Origin: Gammaproteobacteria bacterium
Lineage (GTDB): Bacteria > Pseudomonadota > Gammaproteobacteria > Methylococcales > Methylomonadaceae
Reading direction: 5' to 3'
Assembly: GCA_016874115.1 (NCBI GenBank)
Contig: VGVA01000003.1
Span: 1 to 64,000 of the forward strand
Length of the DNA stretch: 64,000 bases
Part shown: in pieces, positions 44,178 to 53,224 of the stretch
Numbering within the stretch: position 1 is the stretch's first letter
Layout: each line of letters starts with the position of its first letter
Position numbers and translations under genes: made by a program
The notes under the pieces: model-generated
What the model was told of the DNA's origin: nothing
Seen by the model: only the letters and a program-made list of their open reading frames with translations
Databases searched by the model: none

Positions 44178-44660
44178 ATGAACACGCACAACTTTTTACT
44201 CGCCGCAGCACTGTTAACCAGTCTGGTTTCAGTATCTCAGGCCGTGGACAACAAGGTTGCTTATCCAGAAGGCTACCGCAAATGGACGCACACCAAATCC
44301 ATGCTCATTCAACCGGGCCATGCCCTGGCCGATCCGTTTCAAGGCATCCATCATATTTACGCCAACAATAAAGCGCTTGCAGGCCTAAAATCAGGCAGCT
44401 ATGAAGATGGCGCTACGTTTGTATTCGACTTGTTAAACTACGTAGACAAAGACAAGACCACTACCGAAGCCGAACGCAAACTTATCGGCGTAATGCACAA
44501 AGATGCAAAAGCACACGCTGCTACGGGTGGATGGGGTTTTGAAGGCTTTGCCGGCGACAGCAAAACCGAACGACTGACCAAAGACGGCGGCAAAGGCTGT
44601 TTCGATTGCCATACCTCGGGAAAAGGCAAGGATTATGTTTTTTCCGGATTCAGAAACTAA
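44178..44660 (+). CDS. Cytochrome P460 family protein
   Basis: Signal peptide; 'YPEGYRKWTHTKS', 'FQGIHHIYANNKAL', single heme motif 'CFDCHTSGKGKDYVFSGFRN'; GGAG 7 nt upstream of ATG at 44178. Confidence 0.88.
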   Translation: MNTHNFLLAAALLTSLVSVSQAVDNKVAYPEGYRKWTHTKSMLIQPGHALADPFQGIHHIYANNKALAGLKSGSYEDGATFVFDLLNYVDKDKTTTEAERKLIGVMHKDAKAHAATGGWGFEGFAGDSKTERLTKDGGKGCFDCHTSGKGKDYVFSGFRN

Positions 44661-44957
44661 CACTGTTTGATCGAGATTAATGAAAAAGCCTGTGCGCCTT
44701 ATCTCTTAAGGGCTGTCCTAGATATTTAGAGCCTGTTAAGGAGCGTATTTAATCATGGCTGATTCATTAATCGACGCAAGATACTGGGAAGCATTAATAC
44801 CATCTCCCTCCCTATTAACAGGTTGTTGTTTAGCGTTATGAGCGAAAACGAAAAAGAATGGCGTTTAAACTGCATTTTTCTGGATATAAATGAACAGTTT
44901 GAGTCGGCTTTTACGGATTCGGCAAAACGAACGGTTATACACCAACCTGTTATTTTT

Positions 44958-45866
44958 TTAACGGCTCACCGGAGCCGGGATATCCACGCTTTCAAATTGA
45001 TGCGCCACGCCGTGCATAGTGCAGATTAATAACACGCCCGCCGCAATCAAGGCAATCTGCTGCAAGGAGGTCTTCATATCGGTTTTTTTGTGCAGGGATG
45101 GAATTAAATCGGCAACTGCGATGTAAATAAAACTGGATGCGGCCAATGCCAGAAAATAAGGAAGACTGGTGCGTAAGTCCGCCAGCCAGAAATACGCCAA
45201 AATGCCGCCCGCAACCGTCGCCAAGCTTGCCAGAATGTTATAAAACAATGCCTTGCTTTTGTTGTAGCCGCTGTGCAGCAGGATGGCGAAATCGCCCACT
45301 TCCTGTGGAATTTCATGCGCGGCAACCGCCAGACTGGTCACGATGCCCAGTTTGACGTCGGTTAAAAAGGCCGCGGCGATTAATACGCCATCGACAAAGT
45401 TATGGATGCTGTCGCCCAGAATAATTAATAAACCCGCCGATTGCTTCATGCCTGGATGATGGTGATGGCCGACCGCCTGTCTATCATGTTCGTGCGCGAC
45501 TTCATGGCCGTCGTCACCGTGGGCTTCGCAGGTTTCGGTATGGCAATGCCGCCAGATTAATAACTTCTCCAGCACGAAAAAAACCAAAATACCGGCTAAA
45601 ATCGTACCGGACAAGCTTTGGAACTGCTCTTTCTGGATATTATCGAATGCTTCCGGAATCAAGCCCCAAAACGCCACAGCCAGCAAAGCGCCGATGGCGA
45701 AGCTGATACCGTGCGGCACCACCGTATGCTGTTGTGCTTCCGCCAGCCGCAAAAATACAGCGGCGGCGAGTACGCTCAACACGCCGCCGACGGATGTAAA
45801 AAACACGATTAATAGCAATAAATCCAAGCTCAATCTCTCCAGATTAATGTCGCCATGCGTCCGCAA
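44958..45866 (-). CDS. ZIP family metal transporter
   Basis: Polytopic; His-rich loop (EAHGDDGHEVAHEHDRQAVGHHHHPG); 'DSIHNFVDGVLIAAAF', 'AVAAHEIPQEVGDFAILL'. Confidence 0.9.
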   Translation of the reverse strand: MRTHGDINLERLSLDLLLLIVFFTSVGGVLSVLAAAVFLRLAEAQQHTVVPHGISFAIGALLAVAFWGLIPEAFDNIQKEQFQSLSGTILAGILVFFVLEKLLIWRHCHTETCEAHGDDGHEVAHEHDRQAVGHHHHPGMKQSAGLLIILGDSIHNFVDGVLIAAAFLTDVKLGIVTSLAVAAHEIPQEVGDFAILLHSGYNKSKALFYNILASLATVAGGILAYFWLADLRTSLPYFLALAASSFIYIAVADLIPSLHKKTDMKTSLQQIALIAAGVLLICTMHGVAHQFESVDIPAPVSR

Positions 45867-46564
45867 GGGTTATCGCGGCGGTAGGAAAAAAACCGTTCCT
45901 TATCGGTTACAGTGCAACAATCGCCGCCGTAAACGTCATAAATTCCCAGCATTGCCAATTCGCTGCGCGCCAGCCGGTAAATATCGGCCAGCCATTTGCC
46001 TTCAGCCTTCGGTTGAAACGCCGCCGCGTATACTGCCGATTTATTAATAAACGCCGACCTGACTTCGGAACCCACCTCAAACTGTAACGGCCCGATAGCC
46101 GGACCCAGCCAAATGAAGACATCGGTAGTCTCCAGCTTTTGCACCGTATTGGTAATCACGCCGTCGAGCAAGCCGCGCCAACCGGCATGGATGGCCGCAA
46201 TCTTTTGGCCGTCACGGCTACACGCCAATACCGGCAAACAGTCCGCCGTCAAGACTACGCAGACAACGCCCGGCTGAGCGGTAAAGCTGGCGTCGGCGGT
46301 AGGCGTCTGCAAACCGGACTCGGCTTCTACAGCAATATTGCTGTGCACCTGATTAAGCCAGACCGGCTCCGACGGCAGTTGAAGCAGCGAACACATTAAT
46401 TCACGGTTCTGCCGTACCAGAATTGGGTCGTCGCCCACATGCATCGCCAGATTAAAGCTGGCGTAATTATCCTGACTGAAACCGCCGTTACGACATGTCG
46501 TCGCGGCATGGATATTGGCTGGCGCAGGCCAATTCGGCTGTAAATACAGCTTATTGTCGTTCAT
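45830..46564 (-). CDS. pgeF: Peptidoglycan editing factor PgeF / polyphenol oxidase family (YfiH)
   Basis: 'VVLTADCLPVLACSRDGQKIAAIHAGWRGLLDGV', 'WLGPAIGPLQFEVG'. Confidence 0.92.
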   Translation of the reverse strand: MNDNKLYLQPNWPAPANIHAATTCRNGGFSQDNYASFNLAMHVGDDPILVRQNRELMCSLLQLPSEPVWLNQVHSNIAVEAESGLQTPTADASFTAQPGVVCVVLTADCLPVLACSRDGQKIAAIHAGWRGLLDGVITNTVQKLETTDVFIWLGPAIGPLQFEVGSEVRSAFINKSAVYAAAFQPKAEGKWLADIYRLARSELAMLGIYDVYGGDCCTVTDKERFFSYRRDNPCGRMATLIWRD

Positions 46565-47498
46565 TGTCCTCTAGGGTTTGCACCAGTTGAAGCATGTCGT
46601 CGGGCATTTGCTGTTCCCATTCCATATATTCGTCCGATTCTGGATGCTGCAAGCCCAATCTAGCCGCGTGTAAAGCCTGCCGTCTAAAGCCGCGCAGAAC
46701 TAGCTCCAATTCTGCGGAACATTGCGGCGGCATTTGAAAACGCCCGCCGTAAACCGGATCGCCTAACAACGGATAACGGATGTGCGCCATATGCACCCGA
46801 ATTTGATGGGTGCGCCCGGTTTCCAGTTGCAGTTGTATTAAAGTGTAGTGTTGAAACCGTTGCACAACCCGATAATGGGTGACCGCTTCCTTGCCCGATT
46901 GCCGAACGACATAACGCTTGCGGTCGGTTGGGTGGCGACCAATCGGCTCGTCCACCGTGCCGCCCGCCGTCATGCGGCCTTTGCAGACGGCCAGATATTC
47001 GCGGGTGATTTCCCGCTCCTGCAGTTGCTGCACCAGGCTATTATGCGCCGCCAAGGTTTTGGCAATCATTAATAGACCGCTGGTTTCCTTATCCAGACGA
47101 TGCACAATGCCTGCTCTGGGCAAGGTTTCCAGGTTGGAATCATGATGCAGCAAGGCGTTCAGCAGCGTACCGTGCCAATTTCCCGCAGCCGGATGAACGA
47201 CCAGTCCTGCCGGTTTATTAATGATTAATAAGCTGTCGTCTTCATAGACAATATCCAGTGGAATGGCTTCCGGACTGGATTCAATCATTGTTTCCGGCTC
47301 GGCATCCAGGGTTATCTCTTCGCCGCCTTCCAGTTTGTGTTTCGGGCTTTGTTGCACCGATGCATTAATTTCTACGCGTCCTGCTTTCACCCAGGTTTGC
47401 AATTTGCTGCGCGAATAATCCGAAAACAACTCCGCCAGCGCCTGATCCAGGCGCATTCCTGCCAAAGCGTACGGAACGGTTTCAGTCAATTTTGTCAT
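46551..47498 (-). CDS. rluD: 23S rRNA pseudouridine synthase RluD
   Basis: 'GIVHRLDKETSGLLMIAKT'; adjacent pgeF and divergent bamD, a typical neighbourhood. Confidence 0.93.
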   Translation of the reverse strand: MTKLTETVPYALAGMRLDQALAELFSDYSRSKLQTWVKAGRVEINASVQQSPKHKLEGGEEITLDAEPETMIESSPEAIPLDIVYEDDSLLIINKPAGLVVHPAAGNWHGTLLNALLHHDSNLETLPRAGIVHRLDKETSGLLMIAKTLAAHNSLVQQLQEREITREYLAVCKGRMTAGGTVDEPIGRHPTDRKRYVVRQSGKEAVTHYRVVQRFQHYTLIQLQLETGRTHQIRVHMAHIRYPLLGDPVYGGRFQMPPQCSAELELVLRGFRRQALHAARLGLQHPESDEYMEWEQQMPDDMLQLVQTLEDNERQ

Positions 47499-47611
47499 AC
47501 AACTTCTTCTTGGGTCCTCGATACGATATACTCAACGCTAAAGGCTATTAACTCAAGCCTTAGTCAAGTTTTTGAAGTAAACCTGCAATCATACAATGTG
47601 TCGTTAACTCT

Positions 47612-48505
47612 ATGCGATTTTTTTTGGTTAAATTAATTCTATTAATGATTCTGGCCGCCGGTTTATCGGGCTGCGAAGGCTTGCGTTATCTGGTTTACGG
47701 CGATGAAACTGAGGTCGAACGCGCCAGCAAGGATGAATGCGACGAATGGAAAGACTCCGAAGACGACGACAAAGATTGCGTGGACTGGGACGCCCCCAAA
47801 TTCCGCCGGAACGCCCAAAAAGCCATGGATGGCGGCAACTACCAGAAAGCCATCAAAATTTACGAAGCCTTGGAAGCGCGCTACCCTTTCGGCCCGGATT
47901 CGTCCCAAACGCAATTGGATATCGCCTACGCATACTATAAAAACTCCGACCCCGAAGCCGCCATCGCCGCAGCCGACCGGTTTATAAAAATGAACCCGCG
48001 CAGTCCCAATGTCGATTACGCTTATTATTTGAAAGGCCTGGTTAATTACAACCGCGACATCAGTTTTACCCAGCGATTTTTACCGACCGACGCCTCCCAG
48101 CGCGATCCGGGCAGCGCACGCAACGCTTACGATATTTTCGACGAACTAGTGCGCAAATTTCCCGACAGCAAATACGCGCCGGATTCGCGCAAACGGATGG
48201 TTGCCTTAAAAAACAACCTGGCCATGCACGAAGTCCATGTAGCCCGCTATTACATGAAACGCAGGGCATACGTAGCCGCGGCCAATCGGTCTTCTCATGT
48301 TATTGAAAAATATCAGAAAACAACCGCCGTTCCGTACGCGCTGCAAGTATTGCAGGAAGCCTATACCAAACTGGACATGCCCGAACAGGCCAAAAATGCG
48401 GAATCGGTTTACAAACTGAATTTCCCCAACGGCCCACCGGTACCGGAGTATGAAGATTCAACGATTGCCCATAAGGTATGGGATTTTATCGGGCTGGAGA
48501 AATAG
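47612..48505 (+). CDS. bamD: Outer membrane protein assembly factor BamD
   Basis: Lipobox LSGCEG; TPR 'YQKAIKIYEALEARYPFGPDSSQTQLDIAYAYYK'. Confidence 0.93.
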   Translation: MRFFLVKLILLMILAAGLSGCEGLRYLVYGDETEVERASKDECDEWKDSEDDDKDCVDWDAPKFRRNAQKAMDGGNYQKAIKIYEALEARYPFGPDSSQTQLDIAYAYYKNSDPEAAIAAADRFIKMNPRSPNVDYAYYLKGLVNYNRDISFTQRFLPTDASQRDPGSARNAYDIFDELVRKFPDSKYAPDSRKRMVALKNNLAMHEVHVARYYMKRRAYVAAANRSSHVIEKYQKTTAVPYALQVLQEAYTKLDMPEQAKNAESVYKLNFPNGPPVPEYEDSTIAHKVWDFIGLEK

Positions 48506-48578
48506 CAGGCTGTTGCACGACTTTATAAGCGTAGAAAGAAAATAGGTTTTAACAGCCTGATAGGAATTCATTAACTCA

Positions 48579-49070
48579 TTAATATTTCCATAGTTTCTGC
48601 ATTTCCAGAAACATAAAAGATGCAGTCCAGGCGATTAATACCAAGCCGGTTAAGGCTTCCAGCCCTGCCAAAAAACGAAGTTCGCCGACCGGATGGACGT
48701 CGCCGAAACCGAGCGAGGTGTAAGTCGTGAACGAAAAATAGCTGCAATCCATTAACGACTTGTCGAAATGGCCTAACAAATCCCCGAAATAACCGGGTTT
48801 AATCAGGAAATAATAAGCAAAAGCGAACATCCAGATCTCTACCACATGCGCGGCCAATGCACCGAACAAGGCAAATAAAACCCGCAATCGCCGTTGAATA
48901 TGTAAGCGTGGGGAAATGAACGACAGATAATTTAATGCCTCAAAGTGGATTAATACCGCCAACCCCACTAAAACACTGTTGATTATAAAAATTAATATCA
49001 TCTTGTTTTTATTAATTAATTTTAATACTTTTCCGGCATAATCCGGATAAAAACACTTAATTTTCAGCAC
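48579..49070 (-). CDS. Two-TM potassium channel family protein
   Basis: Pore motif 'FTTYTSLGFGDVHP'. Confidence 0.82.
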   Translation of the reverse strand: MLKIKCFYPDYAGKVLKLINKNKMILIFIINSVLVGLAVLIHFEALNYLSFISPRLHIQRRLRVLFALFGALAAHVVEIWMFAFAYYFLIKPGYFGDLLGHFDKSLMDCSYFSFTTYTSLGFGDVHPVGELRFLAGLEALTGLVLIAWTASFMFLEMQKLWKY

Positions 49071-49201
49071 GGCTTCAAATTATCTGCGGCTTTATCGGCA
49101 AACCGGCGCAAGCTACATTTCTGCCGAATAAATAGTAGGCGTTATCCGGCCGAAGCTCTATACTGACCTGTAAATTAATAATAATTATAAGGTCACTTCG
49201 C

Positions 49202-50965
49202 TTGACTACCTATTACCTCGGTCTTTCCGTTACATACCACGATTCCGCCCTGGCAATCGTTAATGGGCAAGGCGATGTTCTGTTTGCCGAAGCGACCGAG
49301 CGTTATCTGCAAAATAAACGCGCGCTGAATTGCGAACCCGACCAGCTTTTCCGTGTTCCTGAATTATTGGCCGAATACTGCCCGAATCCGTCCCGTCTTG
49401 TCATCGCCAGTAACTGGCGCAAAAAACGGCCGCTGTACGAATCCATCGTTAATAAACTGGGCATACTGTCTGCGCCGGGTCTATTGAAAGAAGGTTTTAG
49501 AAAACTGCATTCGCCCTTGCCCAATTATCAATTACATCACATGATGGCCAGCCAGCGCAACAACATCGAGCGCGCCGGTTTAAATCTGACGCGCATCGTC
49601 CGCGAAAATTTCCCGGAATGTCGGCTTGAATTCAAAGATTACGATCATCACCTAAGCCATGCCGCCCTTGCCTGCTACGGTAGTGCGTTTTCAGACGCGG
49701 CCTGCGCGGTGCTGGATTCTTTCGGCGAAAATGGCGCAATGGCTTTTTTTAGCTATAAAAATCAGGCATTAACACAACTGTACGAAGCCAAAGGCTTGCG
49801 CAAGGCCAGCTTAGGTTTGCTCTATATGAAGCTGACAAAACTGTGCGGTTTCGACTGGCTCAAAGGCGAGGAATGGAAGGTCATGGGCTTGGCGTCTTAC
49901 GGCAAACTCAACCCGGAATTGTACGAATTGCTGCATTCCGTCATTACTATTAATGGTTTCGACTGCATTCACCCAAGCCAAGGTTTATTTGACCAACTCG
50001 CCAAACTGGATAAATTTAAAGAAAGACCTGACAGTACGCTGGAAGAATTAGCGGATGTCGCTTTTACCGGTCAGGCATTCTTTGCCGATTTAGTGAGCAA
50101 ATTGCTGAACCATTTGCAGCAAAGAAGCGGTAATGACAACCTCTGCCTGACCGGCGGTTGCGCATTGAATTCGGCATTTAACGGCCAAATTACCCAGCGC
50201 ACCGGTTTTAAGCAGGTGTATATCCCCCCTGCCCCGGCGGATGACGGATGTGCTTTGGGCGCGGCCTGGCTGGCTTACCATGAGAATGCGCCTGCACGGC
50301 AACAACCGACCAACCGCGGGATATTAACGCCTTACACCGGGTCTACCATTAATAACGAGGCCGTAGAACGTTTGCTTAGGTTCAACAGAGCACTGACTAT
50401 TCGGCATTTACCCGGTACAATCTGCCTGGAAACGGCGCAATTGCTGGCGGCAGGCCGATTAATCGGCTGGGTACAGGGACGCGCGGAATACGGGCCGCGG
50501 GCACTGGGCAACCGTTCCATCCTTGCCGACCCCAGGGATGCCCGTATGCAGGATAACATTAATGAAAAAGTAAAATTCCGTGAGTTGTTCCGCCCCTTTG
50601 CTCCGTCCGTTTTGCATGAATATGCCGATGCTTATTTTGAGAATTATCACGAATCTCCCTATATGGACAAAACGCTGAAAATCCGTGAAGCTATGCGAAG
50701 CAGGATCGCCGCAGTCTGCCATGTTGACGGCACGGGCCGTCTGCAAACAGTGAAACAGGCGTGGAATCCGCTTTTTTACGAATTAATTCAACAGTTTTAT
50801 CGATTGACCGGTGTGCCTGTGCTGCTGAATACCAGCTTTAACGTCATGGGCAAGCCATTAATCCACAGTCTGGAAGACGCACTCAGCGTGTTTATGACGA
50901 CCGGACTGGACGCCCTGGTTATTAACGATTACCTCATCACCAAACCCTACAATGAATCCGTTTAA
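49202..50965 (+). CDS. Carbamoyltransferase (NodU/CmcH family)
   Basis: 'YHDSALAIVNGQG', 'YDHHLSHAALACYGS', 'RAEYGPRALGNRSILADPRD'; probable TTG start. Confidence 0.9.
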   Translation: MTTYYLGLSVTYHDSALAIVNGQGDVLFAEATERYLQNKRALNCEPDQLFRVPELLAEYCPNPSRLVIASNWRKKRPLYESIVNKLGILSAPGLLKEGFRKLHSPLPNYQLHHMMASQRNNIERAGLNLTRIVRENFPECRLEFKDYDHHLSHAALACYGSAFSDAACAVLDSFGENGAMAFFSYKNQALTQLYEAKGLRKASLGLLYMKLTKLCGFDWLKGEEWKVMGLASYGKLNPELYELLHSVITINGFDCIHPSQGLFDQLAKLDKFKERPDSTLEELADVAFTGQAFFADLVSKLLNHLQQRSGNDNLCLTGGCALNSAFNGQITQRTGFKQVYIPPAPADDGCALGAAWLAYHENAPARQQPTNRGILTPYTGSTINNEAVERLLRFNRALTIRHLPGTICLETAQLLAAGRLIGWVQGRAEYGPRALGNRSILADPRDARMQDNINEKVKFRELFRPFAPSVLHEYADAYFENYHESPYMDKTLKIREAMRSRIAAVCHVDGTGRLQTVKQAWNPLFYELIQQFYRLTGVPVLLNTSFNVMGKPLIHSLEDALSVFMTTGLDALVINDYLITKPYNESV

Positions 50966-53219
50966 CTTACCCTTAGCGCCCACACTGCAAGCGGATTTGT
51001 CGCAATCCGGCAAACAATCCGGCACAGACGCCATTAATAACAGTCGAGATTTGTTCTATGCATTAATCCACATCAGCGAACATTACCACGCCCTGCCCGT
51101 TGCCTATCAGTATGTTAAACAGCAGTTGGACTCGATTAACGACAATTACGCCGCCGATTTCAGCAGCAAATACAGCCCCGCTCACTTAGGCTTATTAATC
51201 AAAAAAGCGTCGGGAGAGCATCCCTATCCTTTGCCGGGCAGTGAGCTGAATGCCTGCTTGAAGCAATATGCGCCGGTATTTTTCACCGAGCTGAGCTGGC
51301 TCGGCAACATTACGCACGCGGCGACCAGCCAATCGCCGCTGGCGATTGAGTTAATGGCGGTTTATTTGCGCTTAATTAATGCTCCCCACACTATCGCTAA
51401 CAACAGAGACATTTACCATGCCTGGGTATTGAATGCAGGCATCCAATTACCGACGATTCATACTATTACCTTTGCGCAACAAACAGACGTGAGCGATGAA
51501 ATTTTCGATTTTGCCGCGCTGCAACTGGCTTTGGGGCAATTTCCCCGTGTCTTTTTCCCGGAAATTCTGGGCTTTACGCTGTCATATTGCCAATCTTTAA
51601 GCTTGCCGGAACAGTTCTTTCCCGATCCGAAAACTGCGCAACTGCCCGGTTTTTTTGCCGCCAGAACCGGCCAACGTCAGCAGGAACTAGCGCAGATCGG
51701 CAACCTCATCAAAGCTTACATTAATGAGTTCAGCGAAGAAACTGACGCGATATGGCAGCGGATTCAATGCGGATTCCGCCTGCATCAGCATCATCTGGAG
51801 CGCTGCGATCAGGCGCTTAGCGCCCATTTTCACGGGAGCTTGTCGCCACGGCAGGCAATGGAAAAGCTGGTGGTATCTTTACTGCCCGGCGCCATCGGCA
51901 ATCACGGCAAAATCCGCTTAGGTAGCCGAACGCTGGACGAGTGGTTCAGCGAAAAACCGTTCAAAAGCGCTAACTTTCTGGCTTCCCTGCTGCTGTCGCC
52001 ATACATAGACAGAACCAAACCGGAAAACAGTAAACTATTGACGTTATTCGAGTTTAACGGTCCCATGTTCGGCGTTCTGGACGATAACGGCAAAACCGTA
52101 GTTAAAGACTGGCTAATGTCGGAACTGAACCCCGGCTTGCAGAAAACGAAAAAAGCGCAATCGGCGCAGGTTAAAGTGGGATTGAAAACCATCACCGCCA
52201 GCGGCGCTGCTAAATCGGCGTCAGCCGAAATAACGTTTACCGCGCCGGTGCCAACAAAACCGGTTCCTTACGGTAGCCTGAGTAACCGCGAACTGTATTT
52301 TTATCTGGTCAACAATGACCTGTATCCGGGCGTTCTGCCGGTCGCCAAAGCCAAAGTACAACGCATATTAACAATCAGCCGCTACATTAATCGTCTACCG
52401 TTGCGGCATTATAGCCATCCGGCTTTCGATAAATACATCGAAACTCTTTATCAAAAAGAGAAAAAAGCTTATAAGCCGCTGGGCAGAAAACCCAACCTGC
52501 CCAAAGAAGCATACGTATGGGGCATCGAGCAGTTTGCGCCAACCATCCTGACCGACGGCTGCTGGCTGCAAAATGTGCAGCAGTTGAATTATTTCCCCAA
52601 CCACACCATCGGCGCATATTTGTACAAGATTTACCGGGACGAATGCGGCAACGGCGTACAGGAACAAAACCATCCGCACATCTATCAGCAACTGCTGGAC
52701 AGCCAGCACATCAAACTGCCCGCCATTAATACCAAGGAATTCAGCAAACATCCCTGTTTTATCGATAGCGCCTTCGATATTCCGGTGTATTTAATGGCTA
52801 TTTCCAAGTTCCCCAATTTTTTCCTACCGGAATTGCTGGGCTTGAATTTAGCTATTGAAATCAGCGGCTTGGGCAACGTGTACTTGCGGTTGTCGGAGGA
52901 ATTGAAGTTTTACGGCATTCAATCGGCGATTGTGGATGTGCATACATCCATCGACAATCTGGCAACCGGCCATACGGCCTTAGCCGTTAATGCCATTAAA
53001 TTTTATCTGGACGACATCGCCGCCAACTTCGGCGATGACGTGATGCAGGCGCATTGGCGGCGCATCCACACCGGCTATTGCTCACTAACAACCGCCAGCC
53101 TGTGCTTTAAGTATTCATTAATCAAGCACTATAAACTTAAACGCCCGCAGGACGCGACAACCGGCAAGCCGGACGCGCCGCCAACCGAACCGGTCAAGGC
53201 CAAAGCACCGGCCAAATAA
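50952..53219 (+). CDS. Internally duplicated heme-oxygenase-fold / iron-containing redox enzyme-like protein
   Basis: 755 aa; two alignable halves; second half retains 'VDVHTSIDNLATGHTALAVNAI'; overlaps the carbamoyltransferase by 14 bp. Confidence 0.6.
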   Translation: MNPFNLPLAPTLQADLSQSGKQSGTDAINNSRDLFYALIHISEHYHALPVAYQYVKQQLDSINDNYAADFSSKYSPAHLGLLIKKASGEHPYPLPGSELNACLKQYAPVFFTELSWLGNITHAATSQSPLAIELMAVYLRLINAPHTIANNRDIYHAWVLNAGIQLPTIHTITFAQQTDVSDEIFDFAALQLALGQFPRVFFPEILGFTLSYCQSLSLPEQFFPDPKTAQLPGFFAARTGQRQQELAQIGNLIKAYINEFSEETDAIWQRIQCGFRLHQHHLERCDQALSAHFHGSLSPRQAMEKLVVSLLPGAIGNHGKIRLGSRTLDEWFSEKPFKSANFLASLLLSPYIDRTKPENSKLLTLFEFNGPMFGVLDDNGKTVVKDWLMSELNPGLQKTKKAQSAQVKVGLKTITASGAAKSASAEITFTAPVPTKPVPYGSLSNRELYFYLVNNDLYPGVLPVAKAKVQRILTISRYINRLPLRHYSHPAFDKYIETLYQKEKKAYKPLGRKPNLPKEAYVWGIEQFAPTILTDGCWLQNVQQLNYFPNHTIGAYLYKIYRDECGNGVQEQNHPHIYQQLLDSQHIKLPAINTKEFSKHPCFIDSAFDIPVYLMAISKFPNFFLPELLGLNLAIEISGLGNVYLRLSEELKFYGIQSAIVDVHTSIDNLATGHTALAVNAIKFYLDDIAANFGDDVMQAHWRRIHTGYCSLTTASLCFKYSLIKHYKLKRPQDATTGKPDAPPTEPVKAKAPAK

Positions 53220-53224
53220 CCGAT

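Noticed and set aside
44823-45029. 68-aa ORF between P460 and the ZIP transporter
   Set aside because: No motif, overlaps the 3' end of the ZIP gene on the other strand.
48579-49070. Unusual potassium channel filter (TSLGFGD)
   Set aside because: Variation falls within known two-TM bacterial channel families; not distinctive enough to report.
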